Shown here one piece after another: positions 49,920 to 62,060 of a DNA stretch of 64,000 bases (its first letter is position 1; each line of letters opens with the position of its first letter). Both the position numbers and the translations under genes were made by a program. The DNA lies in contig NC_065533.1 of NCBI RefSeq assembly GCF_020184175.1, positions 51,002,351-51,066,350 on the forward strand, in the 5' to 3' direction. The notes under the pieces were generated by a model that saw only the letters and a list, made by a program, of their open reading frames with translations, did no database searches and was not told the origin of the DNA. The DNA comes from Aphis gossypii. Lineage: Eukaryota > Arthropoda > Insecta > Hemiptera > Aphididae.

Positions 49920-50217
49920 TACGAAAACAAGCCGTGCTCGAAAGAACTGTCCACACGCCTTAAAAAATAACGCTTAACGCGTTTACGGGTGATTTGATGA
50001 GAATAATTCGTCGGCCTTTCTTTCTTTTAAAAAAAAAATCTCACGTCGAAATGTAAACAAATTGACAACCCGTTAAGAAAACAATGCAGATGGATAATAT
50101 TTTAAAAGAACGCGTATTTTAGGGCGTACGAGTTCTTTTTCTTGCACGTAAATAATTTTATTTATTTGATTTTTTCCTTACGTAATACCACAGTATGCCG
50201 CTATTGTGCCTCCGATG

Positions 50218-50231
50218 TACCAGGACCCCAT
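50218..50231 (+). repeat. TACCAGGACCCCAT motif, copy 8
   Basis: Inside block B with family flanks. Confidence 0.6.
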
Positions 50232-51333
50232 ATTGGATGACGGTTCGCGACGGCAGCATCGGCGTGGCGTTCGCCGCTCTCCGACGAGTTGTGAAGCCGT
50301 GGTTAAAATTCGATAAAATAATAATATTATTCCGAATGAAAATTATGATCAATTACGATATAAATATATAATACACATTTTAAAAAAGACGAAACACGAT
50401 ACTTATACATTTTTACATATTATACTATATTAATAATATAAGCATAAATGCGTAATAAATTGTAATTAAAAAAAAAAAAACGAGTTATGAATTTTGATGA
50501 TAGTTTATATTATATAATGATTATAATTTATTATATGACAACATGACAGACCGATAAAATTAAAACCTTGTACTACTGAATACCTGATAATTGGTTATAA
50601 CCTGATTATTTGATACAATTTATACATCTTTCATGAAACGCAATCTGTTCTTTAACTTCCATTATTATACTATCAATATATTATCGGCCCAACAATTTAC
50701 GGAACTGTTTTCATGCAACCGGGCATAAAACTAACAAATATTCTATGAACTTACGTATAATTTTTTATTACTCTGTTGTCTGCTTTGTGCATCGAAAATA
50801 TCTGTGCACGATAATTCTATGGCTCTGTGATATACAGACTTCAATATTTGTTTTGACACAAAACAAACTATTTTCACAGTAATTATACATACGGACTATT
50901 TAGAAGTACGCCACGCTCATCAAAGTCATATAGTTTCCTATCTAATAAAATAGTTTATTCACAATTCATAATGCAATCCAAAATAGTTACGAAAATTATT
51001 TTTAATTGATAATTAATAACTTACTGTCCACACGCCTTAAAAATAACGAGTAACGCATTCATAGATGATATGATGAGAATAATTGTCGGCCTTTGTTTCT
51101 TTTGTTTTTTTTAAATCTCATGTCGAAATGGAAACAAATTGACAACCCATTAAGAAAACATTATAAACGAATAATATTTTTAAAAAAACGCATATTAGGG
51201 CATATAAACGTACTATATTAAACGCATACAAACGCATATTAACGCATATGTGGCGTACGAGTTCTTTTTCTTGCACGTATTTGATTTTTTTCATTACGTA
51301 ATACCACAGTATGCCGCTATAGTGCCTCCGATG

Positions 51334-51347
51334 TACCAGGACCCCAT
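51334..51347 (+). repeat. TACCAGGACCCCAT motif, copy 9
   Basis: Inside block B with family flanks, in the second copy of the repeated segment. Confidence 0.6.
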
Positions 51348-51613
51348 ATAGGACGACGGTTCGTTACGACGGCAGCATCGCCTTTTATGTATATTATTAT
51401 AATATATTTCATATATTGTTATAATGTGTAGTGTTTATATTTAAAACGTACATAGGTATAATTATTAATAGCTATTAGCTTTTTAGTCAAAACTGACTTA
51501 AGCAGTACATACCATAATATAGTACATTTGCAAAAATTGGCAAAAGATTAAAAATAATGAAATAATCTTATCATTTTGTAATTTATTAATGTTATCGTGT
51601 ATTATAGAAAAAT

Positions 51614-51922
51614 CAGTAGCGTAACTAAAAATGATCAGAAAGTACAGGTGCACCCTAGCCTACTCGCCTACGAAATAGATACATTGTTTTTCTTTTAATA
51701 ATATTTATACTAAACTATTAACCATTAATTTTTTTTATACTTCAAAATTAAAATAAAATTTTGAATTAGTAAAATATGCCATAATATTTTTAAAATATGT
51801 ATAAAATAATTTTAGTAGCATAAATGAACCTCCCCTCACACCTCACTATATTGTTTCTGCATGCTGAGAAGAGGCTGTTCAAACTTTCACTTCAGAGCCC
51901 AAATTTTGAAGTTACGCCACTG
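51614..51922 (+). mobile_element. hAT-like MITE, 309 bp, uninterrupted copy
   Basis: Begins CAGTAGCGTAACTAAAA and ends GAAGTTACGCCACTG, the same length as the copy at 33262. It contains AGAAAGTAC followed by AGGTGCACCC, i.e. the empty version (one mismatch) of the foldback insertion site. Confidence 0.75.
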
Positions 51923-52490
51923 AAAAAAAAATAATAGAATACAAAATAAAAAATTATGTCTCTGTGAATAATATATTATAATTATTTATATTGATTAAAT
52001 GTTTATGATGAAAATTATTTTGATTAATTAAAATAAACTAGTTAGAGTGTATCAACAGAATAACTGCAGAATAACTATAATACAATTAACTAAATAACTA
52101 TGTAATACCTTTTGTTTTAGTTAATTTTTTTAATATTTTAAGCCTAATATAATATAACTATATTTAAATACACCTAATGTTTTTTTTAAATAAATGACAA
52201 AAACTTTCCATTTATCAACTTTGACGATACCTATCATGTTATTTTAACTTGATAATAAAGGTAATACATATTCGTAATTATATAGGTAATATAATATTTT
52301 TTAGATAATAAAACGTAGTTAATTACTATGATTAAAATATTGATCTAAATTAATTTTTTTTTAAACGTGTTTTGTGCATAAAATTAGCATAATCCCATTT
52401 TTGTTTGTTTATTTGTTATAACGTCAATGTTCCAGTTTATGAAAAGTTAAAACAAGTTAATTACAAAAAAGTACAAGACATTTTACTATT

Positions 52491-55400
52491 TTAGACAATC
52501 ATTAAAGTTTTTGAAAATTTAATAGATGGATACTGATAAGTAATTACTAATTACTAATTTAAAACAACCAATGTATTATGCTTTATATCTATAATTTAAA
52601 TTCTACATATTATAATATCATTAAAATCAATGTTATCATTATTAAACTAGGTGTACCTATATCCCGATTCCGCCCAGAAGAAAAAATAAACATAAAATTC
52701 TATGCTAATATAAATAGACCTATCTCAGTTTTAATAAATGTACCACATTTTATGGAAAAATCATTAGGTATCGATGTATTTGTGAACTAATTCGAATTAA
52801 ATTAATATTTCACCTATGGTAGATTTGAAATAGCTCTTGGTATATTTTTGAATGTAGTTAAAAAACTACTTTCTAAACTTTCCTAATAACTCTATAAATA
52901 ATTTAACAATCTTAAAAACTTTCGTCAGAATAGGTCGAATATTTTTTCGAGTCTATAAGCTACAAGCATATAATGGGTAACTGTATTTTTGTGACCAATG
53001 ACAATCCTAAGAATGTATAAACAAATATTAATGTGAGAGCCACCCTATACTATCCTATAAAGGTTGAAATAATATGCCATAGAGTTATTAATGAAAAGTT
53101 TATATTTATAATGCTATAGTTTTAAATTTGAACTATGAAATACTTATTGTATCTTAAAAGTTTTTAGCCGATTAATTTATCTTAATTTAATACCTATGTA
53201 TACATAACTGCGGACTGACAGTGCAATCAAACTATCCCGCGTTCGGGATATTTGCAAATGTAAGTATTTATTACAGTTATTCATTTTTAAACTACAACAA
53301 AATTCAAAAATCAACTCTCATATAGAAATTCCCGAAAACATAGTTAAAGTAACATTATATAGCCGCAACGACTCTTGAATAGTTCTCGATGTCATTTCAT
53401 TTCACTCATATAAATATATTATAAAAAATACAAATTACACAACAGTATGATCACATTTGGTATTCGCGTATAGCGAAAGCACAAGTTGTAAGATCTCTCA
53501 AAATCTAATGAAAAAAAAAAAGTTTCTCCGAAATTGAGTTTGGTCCTAGAAATCGGTATAATATTGGTAATAAATTGGTATTTTTTCTGATGTATATAAT
53601 ATATATCAAAATGATTAATTCAATTCAATACATTTATATATGTAGGTATACTTATTATACATAGGAAAATTCGTATATCACGAAAGCTCTTCCATATTAT
53701 ACATGCATAGTACGCGATATGCATTGATGCGACGAGAAAATCAAATGTGCGCTTTACGAAATTTTACCTATATCTATATAATATGTATATATGTCGTCAT
53801 TTCCCACGTGCAGCGCCACCTCTCATTGTGGTTTATAATAATGTATAATGTATACTACAGTATTGTGTATATGTATGTTGTATATGATATATATTATATT
53901 CCCAGCATCCGATCCGATGGTTCAAAAGCCAAAGGTAAATCATCGCATAATGTCGGGCGCGTCTAATCAAGTTCGTTTCAGTGGTGTTATTACTAATCAA
54001 TTCGTCGACACATTAATTATAATGTATACACGACTATATATTATACTATTATATTATATAGGTGAATATAATTAATAATGTAGGTATATTACTATGACGT
54101 CAAGTCAAAATACTATATTATGTCGTATTATCCTCAAAATATATCCACCAATATTATATATACGTGTAATTATTATATATTCGCGGCGACAACAATATAT
54201 TGATAATACTGCGTTATTTCTGTATCTATACAATATTTGTATAATAAATTAAAATACGTTATATCACATATTATGGTTATTAAATTGTTATTTTACATTT
54301 TACAACGATTTATCCAGTTCGATTGACCAAAAAGCAAAAGTGCATAAAATAAACCTAAAATAGTAAAATGCACTGATATATTCCAACGCGTGAAAAGTGT
54401 TGTAAAAAAATAAGTAAAACTAATATTGGTATAAATACTTGATACAATTATAATTTTTACATAACTCGCGGGCGTAGGTATAAAAATGTACCTACGTATA
54501 GCTATATAATATAATAAATAATAATGTGTCGATTATATTAATTAATTTTTCTTGTGATGGATTTATTTGATATATTTATTACTTAAATGTTATCTTAAAT
54601 ATTAAAGCTAAAATAATGAAATCATAATATATACCTAGCTATACTTATTTTAAAATGTATATTACTTATGTATCAAATTTATATTAAATTAAAATAATTA
54701 TAAAGTAAAATAATTTTATTGTATTAGTTATACGCAATATTATAATATTACATTTTTCTGTGCATGTTAAATGTCGCCTATGGGAACAACAAAAATGAAT
54801 CAATCTTCCATTTTTAATTTAATTTCTGATTAAAAAAAAATTGATCTAGGTATTAGTTCTTTGGTAAGGAACGAGGTCAAAAATAAAAATTCACTGTACT
54901 TACTTTAATTTCATAATAATCAAGATAAACTAAAAAAAAATACTGAAATTCGAAATTTTTTACTAAAAACCAGGATTAGGTTAGGTTTATGACTATAAAT
55001 TGAGTTTTGGATTTTTTATAGATACCTAATTTTAAAAAATAAATATTTTCTAGACATAATTTTCAATGTATTTTTACTTTTACTTTTTGTACTATTTATT
55101 ATTCAAAGACATTTTAAATTTGTTTACGTATGTGTAATTACTATAATAAGGTTATTTTAGTAAGTAAAAAATGGTTATAACTTATAAGATTTCTCATCAA
55201 TATTTTGCTGGAAATTTAGAAAAAAGTTTAACGTGAATGTCATACATTTTTTATAAACGATTAGATAGGTAGACCATATATTATTTTATTTATTTGTTCA
55301 AATGTTAATATTAGATATTTAAACGTAGTACCTACATGCATAATATTATAAGAATGTCTTATTCTCAAATGAATTTGTTATTACCTATACTTATTTTAAA

Positions 55401-56089
55401 AATATTGTTTATATGAAATTGAAAGATTCTAATATTGCTTAACTTATCATTTTCATTACACAATAAAATTGTCAAAATATCTAGACTAATTTTAAGTTAT
55501 TTAGGTGTAAACATTTTAAATTCTCTAGTTTATTTAAGTTTTTTTCATTAAATGTCAATTCAAGTCATAAGTTATTTGTACCTACTTTTAGCGACTATTT
55601 ATTTTATTCTATTTACTATTTATTACAAATATTAAATGTCAAAAAAGCATATGCACAATTCTTTTGGTTAAATTTTAATATAATGTATTTCTAGTTTTAT
55701 TAAAAAGCATTATGTAATTATTATACATATAGTAATATTAAGAAGACACTACGTCCGTCTGTCTCCGTTTTACATTCCGTGTACATTTAACACAGACAAT
55801 TTGCATTCGATAAAACTCGTCAAAGCCGAAGATTAGAATATTAACAAAAGTGATAAAGCATTAAATTTTTTTTTATACATACATATATACTATGAAGTAT
55901 ATTCATATGTATATATGTATATTAATTTTTAAGCTGCTTATGATTTATTCAATTTGTAATATTTTACATACTTACCTATTTTATCATATTTTACTGCGAT
56001 TTGTTTTTAACAGCAATTAGTTCAATCTACCAATTAATAGCAATCCAAACTTATAATATAAATACATCCAGAAAAATATAGAATGACGA
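52491..56089. other. AT-rich non-coding stretch
   Basis: No gene supported. Frames near 52578, 53703 and 53848 lack domains and are composed of AT-rich codons. Confidence 0.4.
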
Positions 56090-57130
56090 CCGCCTCTGCA
56101 TAGAATCATTTCTGTAAGCAATACCTATTATCATTGAATTCAAATTTAACACATCTATTACAGTGACTTTTTTTAATTATCAAAAAATTGCGAATGTCGG
56201 GAAACTGATAGTTACTTGAATATTGATAATACGAATTACGATGGCAGTATTGTACAATTTGGTCAACAAAATATTTGCGCCGAAACATATAATATTGTCA
56301 ATTTCCATTATTGTAATATATTGTTCGTTAAAATGCTTGTAACTTAACGCATAATAATAATAGTCTGTAAGGATGTTCGTGTGTGACCTACTATACAGCA
56401 GATCGACTTCCCGGTTTTTTTTCCGATAAAAAAATGTATGAGATCATCACCTCATTTCTTTTCAAATCGACATTATTCACGCGATTTAACACGTGCCTAG
56501 TGCGCTGAAGAGGTGTGAACCGTTCTCGCCACCAAGCGTGATCGTAAAAATCGGTAACCCAGTGTGGTGTAACATGTGCACATGTCAGTGCATGACCAGT
56601 CGGTTGTTTTTCCGTCCCAAATAACCAGGATCCCATACTACCGCGTCACCTTTTTCGTATTTCCGTAGAGCCGCCACTATTCCGTCGACGACTCGCGGTC
56701 GAAAAAAAATCGAATGAAATACGTAATGTTAATAAAATACAACACTATACAGTGTACTGTATTGTGTATTATATTCACTATTCAGTGACGGTTTAGTCGA
56801 CGTACGTACAGTCCAATCAGTCCATGTATAAATATTTAAGTATTAAACTATCATAATATAAAGTAAATATATTAATAATAAGTTAATATATTATACGTCA
56901 TGACAGAACCCTTTTATTACTCGTATAAAACCTGGTATCAGGTATAGTATAGTATAAATGTATTATTATGTAAACATGTTATACCTATGCATAGGCGTAG
57001 TATGACCAACAACAAGTAACAATCGACTAATTAAGAACTTACTAAGTAATGAGTAATGACGTTGTGATATTATATATGTTGTATATAATATTGTGTATAG
57101 GAACTAACATAACTGAAAACACGTAAGTTA
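56090..57130. other. Repeat edge and mixed-composition stretch
   Basis: The phrase at about 56098-56160 (CATAGAATCATTTCTGTA ... TTCAAATTTAACAC) matches the edge of the nested repeat in the transposase intron. At about 56390-56700 GC content rises. A minus-strand frame of 81 codons there (56391-56636) has no recognisable domain. Confidence 0.4.
56623..56636 (+). repeat. AACCAGGATCCCAT motif, copy 10
   Basis: One mismatch to the core at the first base; the flanks match no other copy. Confidence 0.55.
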
Positions 57131-57136
57131 TTATTA

Positions 57137-57436
57137 CAGTAGATTCTCGCTAATCCGGACTAGATGGGACCGGACTCTATCCGGTTTATCGAAAATCCGC
57201 ATTGAACGGAATGACGTTTTTTTTTAACTTACTAATAAATATTTTTCAAAAAACACCTTATGTATTTGTAAAAATTCAAAATTTATTGATTTACAATTTT
57301 ACATTACACATTATTCTTGTTAATAATCGAAACAATAATATCTTTATATAATGAGTATTCAGGTATTCTCAAATATTAAATTATACATGAGTACTAAAGT
57401 ACGAAATATAAATTGTCCGGATTAGCGAGACTACTG
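57137..57436. mobile_element. Pogo-like MITE, 300 bp
   Basis: The left terminus CAGTAGATTCTCGCTAATCC and its inverse on the right (GGATTAGCGAGACTACTG) are flanked by TA on each side. This terminal sequence is typical of pogo/Tigger-type Tc1/mariner elements. The interior is AT-rich and non-coding. Confidence 0.88.
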
Positions 57437-59439
57437 TAATATAAATTTAACCCAATATCCAATAATTATCTGTTTATCGGGAACATTTTTATAGTGATAA
57501 CAAAATAATATTTATAGTATGACATCTAGTTATTGAACATAATATAATTATATTAGATTCTGGGCTAAGTTAGAATGTTTTTTTTTAATTTTAGAATCAT
57601 ATATTAACTCTTTTTTTTTCTTTGCAGTGCACCTATATTGGCTATCACCACCTTTTAAATCAGTAAAAATGCTTTGATATTCAATTTCAATAAAATATAT
57701 TTTAAAAGAATAAAAAAAAGTTTTCCCAATAATTGTGAAAAAATAGAAACTTTTAAGCAAAACTAATTTTCAACAAAATCGTTTGTGTTATTTTGTCGTA
57801 ATTTAAAAACAAATAAAAACCACAGATATTGAAAATGTATAGGTACCATACATTTATAATAGCATTTTTACACACGGTATAATTTTCAAAATATTTGAAA
57901 TGACTCTTTTTTTGAGTTGTTTATAGACATTTAAAGTGTGAAACATTTTTTTAAAAAAAATTTATAAATTCTCGCTCAAAAAATTGTATACTTCTTACAT
58001 TATTTATATCACCTCTAATGAGTTTATGCCTAAGTTAGACTTGATGTTTAGAAAAATTATAAATTGCCAATAATTAAAATCACAAAAGACCTGTAATGTT
58101 TAGCTGCGTATTACTCTGCGATTATGAAAGATATGAAAACCAAACTTATAAGGTATTCAAGGTATTATTCTGTAGAATAATACACAACCAAAATAACCCA
58201 TACTAAATATTGAATTATTTTGAGTAATACGAGATTTATTTTTAAAAATTCCAACTTTTGATAAAAAAATTTAATTTTTTCAATTTAATAATAATAATTT
58301 ACATAAGTTTGGTTTAATTGCGTATGTTGGTTGAAAGGACAATTAAATAGCTTTTAAACAAAAAAAAAATTATGTTAAAATGTTGAAAATGTTCGGAGAA
58401 ACATAAAAAAATTCCGTGGTAGTTTTTGTTTGGTTTAAAAAAACTTAAATTGCCCATAACTCAAAAAAAAAAAGAGTTAGACCCCCACTTTAAATGTTAT
58501 TTCTTCGTCATTTTAGGTATACTTTCATATGACGGCGGCCGGTCACTTCGCCCCGGGACACATTGTATAATACAATTAAGTAGTTATCAAAGGTCACAAT
58601 CATGATTTTTTTATATAAGCAAGATAATAGTAGTAATAATAGTAGCAAAAATTTTGACAAAATTCATAAAAATCACGAAACCTTACAAATTAATTTTTAT
58701 TAAAGTGTGTAAAAAATAATTTAATTTTTAGTTAAGATTTAATGATTTAATACAATGTGTCTATGTTCCTCGTAATAAGTAGTTTATTTTGAAACCAAAT
58801 GAATGAAATGAATATCAGAATGTGATTAAAATAGACCAATAATCAAACTATTTGAATTTTTTATTACTTATGTATTATACATTATTAAAACATAATATTA
58901 AATAAACTATAAAACACTTATTATAAGTATTTTTTTCAAAGAACTTTTATTTACATCTAACTATTTGCAATATTTTAAATTATAATTAACAATTTACCTA
59001 GTCGATGTATTGTTTAGTCAAACAATAATACAATACTGTCACTGCCTAGTGTCTGATGTTTCATTTTGATCATAATATTAAACTTCATTAATATGAAAAG
59101 TTGAATATTTAGTATTCTGTTAATTAGGAATATATTTTATTAATTTCATAAACAATACAAAATGAACAGATAAATTTTTACATGTTACATCAATATAATA
59201 TGCATGATCCCGTAAATAAATAATAAAACCACATTTTTAATTCATATTCATAAAAATACAAATTAAATAGCTTGGGTCTTAAGGCTTGTTTTTATTTTAA
59301 ATACCCATGTAGAATACATTTAAACCTGTGTGTCTCTCACATACACATGCACAGATTCCAAAAGTAGGTAGATAGTGAAATATTATTATCGGCCCCTCTA
59401 TATTTAAAACTAAATATAGATAAAAATATAAATATAAAA
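57437..59439. other. AT-rich stretch with old repeat remnants
   Basis: Near 57850-57950 phrases such as 'ttttcaaaatatttgaaa' and 'ttttgagttgtttatagac' match the nested repeat family of 39.75-41.5 kb. No gene. Confidence 0.4.
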
Positions 59440-59862
59440 TAAATACCTTATATCTAATTAGTCTAAATATAAATTTTAAAGATTTAATTGAATATACGTC
59501 GAAACAAAAAGATTCAAGTCCCTATATTTATTAAATTACAATAAAATAACTAAAATTGTTATTACAATAAATGTGTTATTTATTTTTTCCTTAAATTTTA
59601 AATTTTAAAACCAAGGTGTTAATTTAGTATACCTACACGATTTATTATATAAATATTTTACAACATTCTCAAAATATCAAAAATAGTATCATTTTTTTCA
59701 TAGACATTTTAAGTTTAAATTTTAAATTTTGTCAAAAAGGATATTTAAACAAAAAAAATCACTATTTTATAATAATTATTCAAAAATATATTTATACAAT
59801 ATAAATAATTATATTATTCACAGAGACATAATTTTTTATTTTTTATTCTATTATTTTTTTCT

Positions 59863-60192
59863 CAGTGGCGTAACTTCGAAATTTGGGCCCGAAAGCAAAA
59901 GTTTTAATGGCTTCTTCTCAGTATGCAGACATAATACAGTGAGGTATGAGGGGAGGTGCATTCATCTTACTAAAATTATTTTATACATTTTTTAAAAATA
60001 TTGCAGAATAATATATTACTAAATCAAAATTTTACTATAATTTTGAAGTATAAAAAAAAATTAATGGTTTAATAGTTTATTATAAATATTATTAAAAGAA
60101 AATCAATGTACCTATTACTTCGGGTCTACTAAGCAAACAGGCTCGGGTACGCCGTCCTGTACTCTCTGATCATTCTTATAGTTACGCCACTG
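59863..60192 (-). mobile_element. hAT-like MITE, 330 bp, inverted uninterrupted copy
   Basis: Begins CAGTGGCGTAACTTCGAA and ends ATAGTTACGCCACTG, with flanking octamers TTTTTTCT and ATTTTTCT (7 of 8). In inverse sense it reads GATCAGAGAGTACAGG, the exact pre-insertion form of the foldback target. Confidence 0.78.
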
Positions 60193-60658
60193 ATTTTTCT
60201 ATAATAGGTACATGATAACATTTACAAAATGATTAGATTATTTCATTATTTTTAATCTTTTACCTATTTTCGTAACTGTATTATATGGTATGCACTGCTT
60301 AAGTCAGTTTTGACTAAAAAGCTAATAGCAATTTTAACCATATACGATTTCAATACGCACACTACGCGTTATTATAATAATGTATTAAAAAAAATATAAT
60401 AAATGCGATGTTTTTGGCAAAAATAAATAATTCAATCACACCGTCGAATAACTAATAGTAAATAAATTACTAAAACAGCAGTATTATTCTCTTTTAAAAT
60501 GTGTATTATATCGTAACTCGTCGTAATTTTCATTCAGAATAATATTTTATAGGTTTATCTTTTTTTTCCGATTTTTAACCACGGCCTAACACAACTCGTC
60601 GGAGAATGGCGACCCGCCTATCTGCCGATGCTGCCGTCGTCACGAACCGTCATCCAAT

Positions 60659-60672
60659 ATGGGGTCCTGGTA
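60659..60672 (-). repeat. TACCAGGACCCCAT motif, copy 11 (minus strand)
   Basis: In block C, with the same family flanks as copies 5, 8 and 9. Confidence 0.6.
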
Positions 60673-60720
60673 CATCGGAGGCACTATAGCGGCATACTGG
60701 TACTACGCAAAGAAAACACA

Positions 60721-61250
60721 ATTTATATAATATGTGTATATATGTGTATATTATGTGTATATTTTTTTATAATATATATTTTGACAAATACTAATTATAT
60801 CATTTGTTTTGTAGACACAAACAACTGTAATGTATTAAATATCGTTATTTTTTAAACTGAGTTACATTTTTATTACATATTTACTTAACTAGTTATCTAC
60901 TGTTTACTCGGTAGATCACACGCTTTATCACGGCGGACCCGGTAGATCACACACTTTCCCAATGCCGAAGATCGTTTACGCATATTTTTAGCTCGCAAAA
61001 TAAGTTTATAAGTTAGAACACTTAAAACTATTTATATTATATTATAAGTAAACGCCTAAATTGTTTTTAAATTAATTATTCTGAGTTACAAATTTACTAG
61101 ATTACTGTCACAGTGTCATGACTCTTAAGTCATAATGTTCACCATGCTTCATGGCATCTTCGTGCAATAACTCTTTTAAAAACATGAACGAATAATAATA
61201 ATAATAATTAATATTATTATTTTTTTATTTTGAATTAAAGAGGACGTCGT
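60721..61250. other. AT-rich stretch
   Basis: No gene. A direct repeat CGGTAGATCACAC occurs twice, at about 60910 and 60950. Confidence 0.4.
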
Positions 61251-61260
61251 ATCCGTATGT

Positions 61261-61276
61261 GTTGTCTCCGTCTTAC
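61261..61276 (-). repeat. GTAAGACGGAGACAAC dispersed motif
   Basis: Plus-strand reading is GTTGTCTCCGTCTTAC followed by ACACGTACGACG. Confidence 0.5.
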
Positions 61277-61809
61277 ACACGTACGACGTAGACAAAACGT
61301 GTTTACGTAAACTGAATAGAACTATAGATTAAACACGGTATTTATATTATATTGTATTTAATCTATGGTAGAACTCACTCAATTTTGGTTCTAGAGTAAA
61401 TATACCTATTGCAAAATTGAATTGTGGAAATATTTCTGAGAACTGACACAAAAAAAAATTTTTAATTTTGATATGTCAGGTCGTATTTTACAATTAATGT
61501 TGACATTTTCGCTATATATTTCTAAACGATATGACGAACGTCACATTGGGAACAATGGAAAAAACGCAACGTCTTACCCTCGGAAATATTGTCACAATTA
61601 AATTTCATCATAGGTATGTTTACTCTAGTACCGAAATTGAGCGAGTTCTACTCGGTTAGGCCGCTCAAAAAATTCAAATCTTTTGATTTTAAACGCGACC
61701 GCCTCACGCGTACCCGGTTCGACCGCGTCATGTGGCTGTTCAGCCGCTGCGGCTCGACCGCTGTGTGTGGCCCTCGGCCTAAACGCCGTTTGTCTTCTGT
61801 CGTACGCGT

Positions 61810-61825
61810 GTAAGACGGAGACGAC
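61810..61825 (+). repeat. GTAAGACGGAGACGAC dispersed motif
   Basis: Followed by ACACGCGG. Lies about 104 bp upstream of a TACCAGGATCCCAT copy. Confidence 0.5.
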
Positions 61826-61928
61826 ACACGCGGACATTACGTCATAGTTTGTTGAAGTCGGTTTTGCAAATTTATTATGCAAAAACTGAATTCAATAATG
61901 AAGATCGTCAACTTAAGCGCCACCGACG

Positions 61929-61942
61929 TACCAGGATCCCAT
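61929..61942 (+). repeat. TACCAGGATCCCAT motif, copy 12
   Basis: Preceded by GCGCCACCGACG, closely matching the GCGCCACTAATG before copy 2. Confidence 0.6.
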
Positions 61943-62060
61943 GAAGACACGACGTCCGCGGACCGGTGGCAGTAGTAACCGCCGGCAACATGTCGTGTAC
62001 GTACGACATAATATTATAATATCGGATAGACTATAGAGCATTATAATAAGACGTGATCGT

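Larger units (their letters stand above)
49920..52490 (+). repeat. Complex dispersed repeat block B
   Basis: Same family as block A. Its roughly 350-bp segment (CACACGCCTTAAAAA ... GACAACCC ... GCCTCCGATGTACCAGG ... GGCAGCATCG) occurs twice, at about 49940-50270 and 51030-51380. Between them lies the CTGCTTTGTGCATCG segment (50779). The MITE at 51614-51922 follows, then a tail (about 52030-52490) that matches 34690-35170. No coding capacity. Confidence 0.7.
59440..60720 (-). repeat. Dispersed repeat block C (inverted copy)
   Basis: Reverse-complement relative of block A: 59440-59860 corresponds to about 33580-33990, 59863-60192 to the MITE, and 60193-60710 to the segment with TACCAGGACCCCAT and CGGCAGCATCGGC. 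Its unbroken MITE provides the best empty site for the foldback insertion. Confidence 0.72.
61251..62060. other. GC-elevated patch with both dispersed motifs
   Basis: Contains GTAAGACGGAGACRAC motifs at 61261-61276 (minus) and 61810-61825 (plus) and a TACCAGGATCCCAT at 61929-61942. Frames on both strands at 61589-61882 are Arg- or Ala-rich without a domain, and I do not call them genes. Confidence 0.45.

Noticed and set aside
60659..60672. TACCAGGRYCCCAT as a conserved protein motif (Y-Q-G/D-P-M, or inversely M-G-S/P-W)
   Set aside because: Some copies read this way in one frame, but the flanking frames do not stay similar and several hit stops immediately, so conservation appears to be at the DNA level.
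61589..61882. 74- and 85-codon frames on opposite strands
   Set aside because: GC-rich patch with mirror-image Arg/Ala-rich products and no domain.
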